In this document: positions 63,186-64,000 of the stretch, one piece after another
How positions within the stretch are numbered: the stretch's first letter is position 1
Layout: each line of letters opens with the position of its first letter
Origin: Candidozyma auris
Lineage: Eukaryota > Ascomycota > Pichiomycetes > Serinales > Metschnikowiaceae
NCBI RefSeq assembly: GCF_003013715.1
Contig: NC_072815.1
Coordinates: 310,001 to 374,000, forward strand
DNA: 64,000 bases
Reading direction: 5' to 3'
The notes under the pieces: generated by a model
Database searches by the model: none
What the model was told of the DNA's origin: nothing
What the model saw: only the letters and a program-made list of their open reading frames with translations
Program-made: the position numbers and the translations under genes

Positions 63186-64000
63186 TTAATGGTGCTTGAG
63201 CAAATCAACGCCCAAGATATCTTCGATTGTCTTTCCTGCTGCAACAACTTCCTCGTCAAAGTACCTTCTACCAGTAATTTGCACCGCAATAGGGGCGTTT
63301 TTGAATTGCTCAGGGTCGTACTGGTCGTGCTCGAGCTTTTCCAAGTCGCTTCTTGGAACTGGCTTGGGGTCCCATTTGTCAAGCTTGGGGTCCTGATACA
63401 AGCCGGTTTGAATTGTCAAAGATGGGAAGTCGAGAAGGTTGAAAAGTGTGGTGTATGACCAGCAGTAGGCAGTCTCCGGCTTGGGGGCCACATTGACAAA
63501 CACTGGCGATATGAGAACATCAATGCCGTTCTCATTTAAGTAGTCAGTGTACTCTTGTCTCAACTTATCCCTGTCAATGCTCATTTGTCTGTTCTCAGCA
63601 ACACCAAACTCCCTGGCGCCGTCACCGTAGTTCAAACTCCACTTGGTCAATTTGCACAAGGGCTCACCAGAGGGAGCCAAGAGTGCTCTTTGCTTGTAAT
63701 TGCCGTCAGCAGAGTACATCTTGTTGACGAGCTCGTACGCAAATTGAGTCTTGAGAGCCTTGTGCTCAACTACCTTGACTCCAGCTGCCTTGAGTTTCTC
63801 AGCAAGGTGCTTCAAACCTCTGGTAATTGGTGGTGTGGGGTGAACAATGCCGTCGTCATATTCAATTGCCACAGTCAAGCTTTGTGGCTTTGGCTTCTCG
63901 ACTTTTCTCCATGGTATGGGCATGGAAATGCAGTCCAACACCCAGGGCTTGCCTTGGTTGATGTACGCATCCATGATCATGTCGATATCGTTCACAGATC
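63186..64000 (-). CDS. Amidase family enzyme, C-terminal part (cut by window edge)
   Basis: The last 270 or so residues of an amidase-signature enzyme of the fungal acetamidase/Amd2 type. The visible part has the C-terminal motifs of the family (GVKVVEHKAL, NENGIDVLISPVF, LFNLLDFPSLTIQTG and PIAVQITGRRYFDEEVV). The catalytic Ser-Ser-Lys segment should lie upstream, beyond position 64000, so activity cannot be judged. The frame stays open to the window edge; the Met at 63995 is internal to a longer protein, not the start. It sits 139 bases upstream of the oxidase on the same strand. Confidence 0.85.
   Translation of the reverse strand, partial: SVNDIDMIMDAYINQGKPWVLDCISMPIPWRKVEKPKPQSLTVAIEYDDGIVHPTPPITRGLKHLAEKLKAAGVKVVEHKALKTQFAYELVNKMYSADGNYKQRALLAPSGEPLCKLTKWSLNYGDGAREFGVAENRQMSIDRDKLRQEYTDYLNENGIDVLISPVFVNVAPKPETAYCWSYTTLFNLLDFPSLTIQTGLYQDPKLDKWDPKPVPRSDLEKLEHDQYDPEQFKNAPIAVQITGRRYFDEEVVAAGKTIEDILGVDLLKHH

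Noticed and set aside
1..64000. Transposons, CRISPR arrays, tandem arrays or viral insertions
   Set aside because: No long repeats, transposase or reverse-transcriptase motifs, or repeat-spacer patterns were seen.

Overview
This window is nuclear DNA from an ascomycetous budding yeast. Genes are dense and almost all intronless, with short intergenic gaps. The proteins are fungal orthologues such as Brn1, Smc3, Nrd1, Yme1, Apl5 and Net1. Several in-frame CTG codons fall where I recall orthologues having Ser (SMC3, HIS6, a YIM1-like reductase, BRN1), so I infer the CUG-Ser (CTG-clade) genetic code. Base composition looks fairly balanced (by eye, not counted), which would fit a Clavispora/Metschnikowia/Candida auris-like lineage better than an AT-rich Candida, but the species cannot be named from this alone. 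Standard-code translations of this window show CTG as Leu and should be read as mostly Ser. Several long open frames begin at TTG; I moved those starts to the first sensible ATG.

Layout. 0.4-14.3 kb: FMP27/BLTP2-type lipid-transfer giant (+), TBC Rab-GAP MDR1/GYP2 (+), and an eisosome-like coiled-coil protein (-). 15.6-20.0 kb: small membrane protein (-), RPB3 (+), HIS6 (-), FAF1 (+), and a 125-residue orphan (+). RPB3-HIS6-FAF1 keeps the order and orientation of S. cerevisiae YIL021W-YIL020C-YIL019W. 20.4-26.5 kb: BRN1 condensin kleisin, a YIM1-like oxidoreductase and the mitochondrial i-AAA protease YME1, all +. 26.6-33.2 kb: NRD1 (-), MRPL17 (+), ERV46 (-), TEX1 (+), a neighbourhood related to S. 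cerevisiae YNL251-YNL253 but rearranged. 33.4-39.5 kb: APL5 (AP-3 delta, -) head to head with KXD1 (BLOC-1, +), which ends one base before the end of a YIL108W-type metalloprotease (-). 39.8-48.5 kb: TDP1, SMC3 and sphingolipid delta-8 desaturase SLD1, all +. 48.5-52.5 kb: RSA1/NUFIP1-like CCCH protein (-), a 1.5-kb gene-free stretch, a spliced CYSTM mini-gene (+) whose intron follows the ATG directly, and SES1 (-). 53.2-64 kb: RAD28/CSA-like (+), NET1-like nucleolar protein (+), an RNase III-fold protein without a dsRBD (-), D-amino-acid oxidase (-), and the 3' part of an amidase running off the right edge (-).

Most of the content is housekeeping: transcription (RPB3, NRD1, TEX1), chromosome structure and repair (BRN1, SMC3, TDP1, RAD28, NET1), trafficking (MDR1, ERV46, APL5, KXD1), translation (SES1, MRPL17, FAF1, RSA1-like) and mitochondria (YME1, MRPL17). 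I found no tRNA, rRNA, transposon, CRISPR or virus-like element. The items most worth a second look are the codon reassignment evidence, the RNase III-fold protein, the APL5-KXD1 shared promoter, the spliced CYSTM gene, the extended TDP1 and NET1 proteins, and the possible self-regulatory motifs before NRD1.
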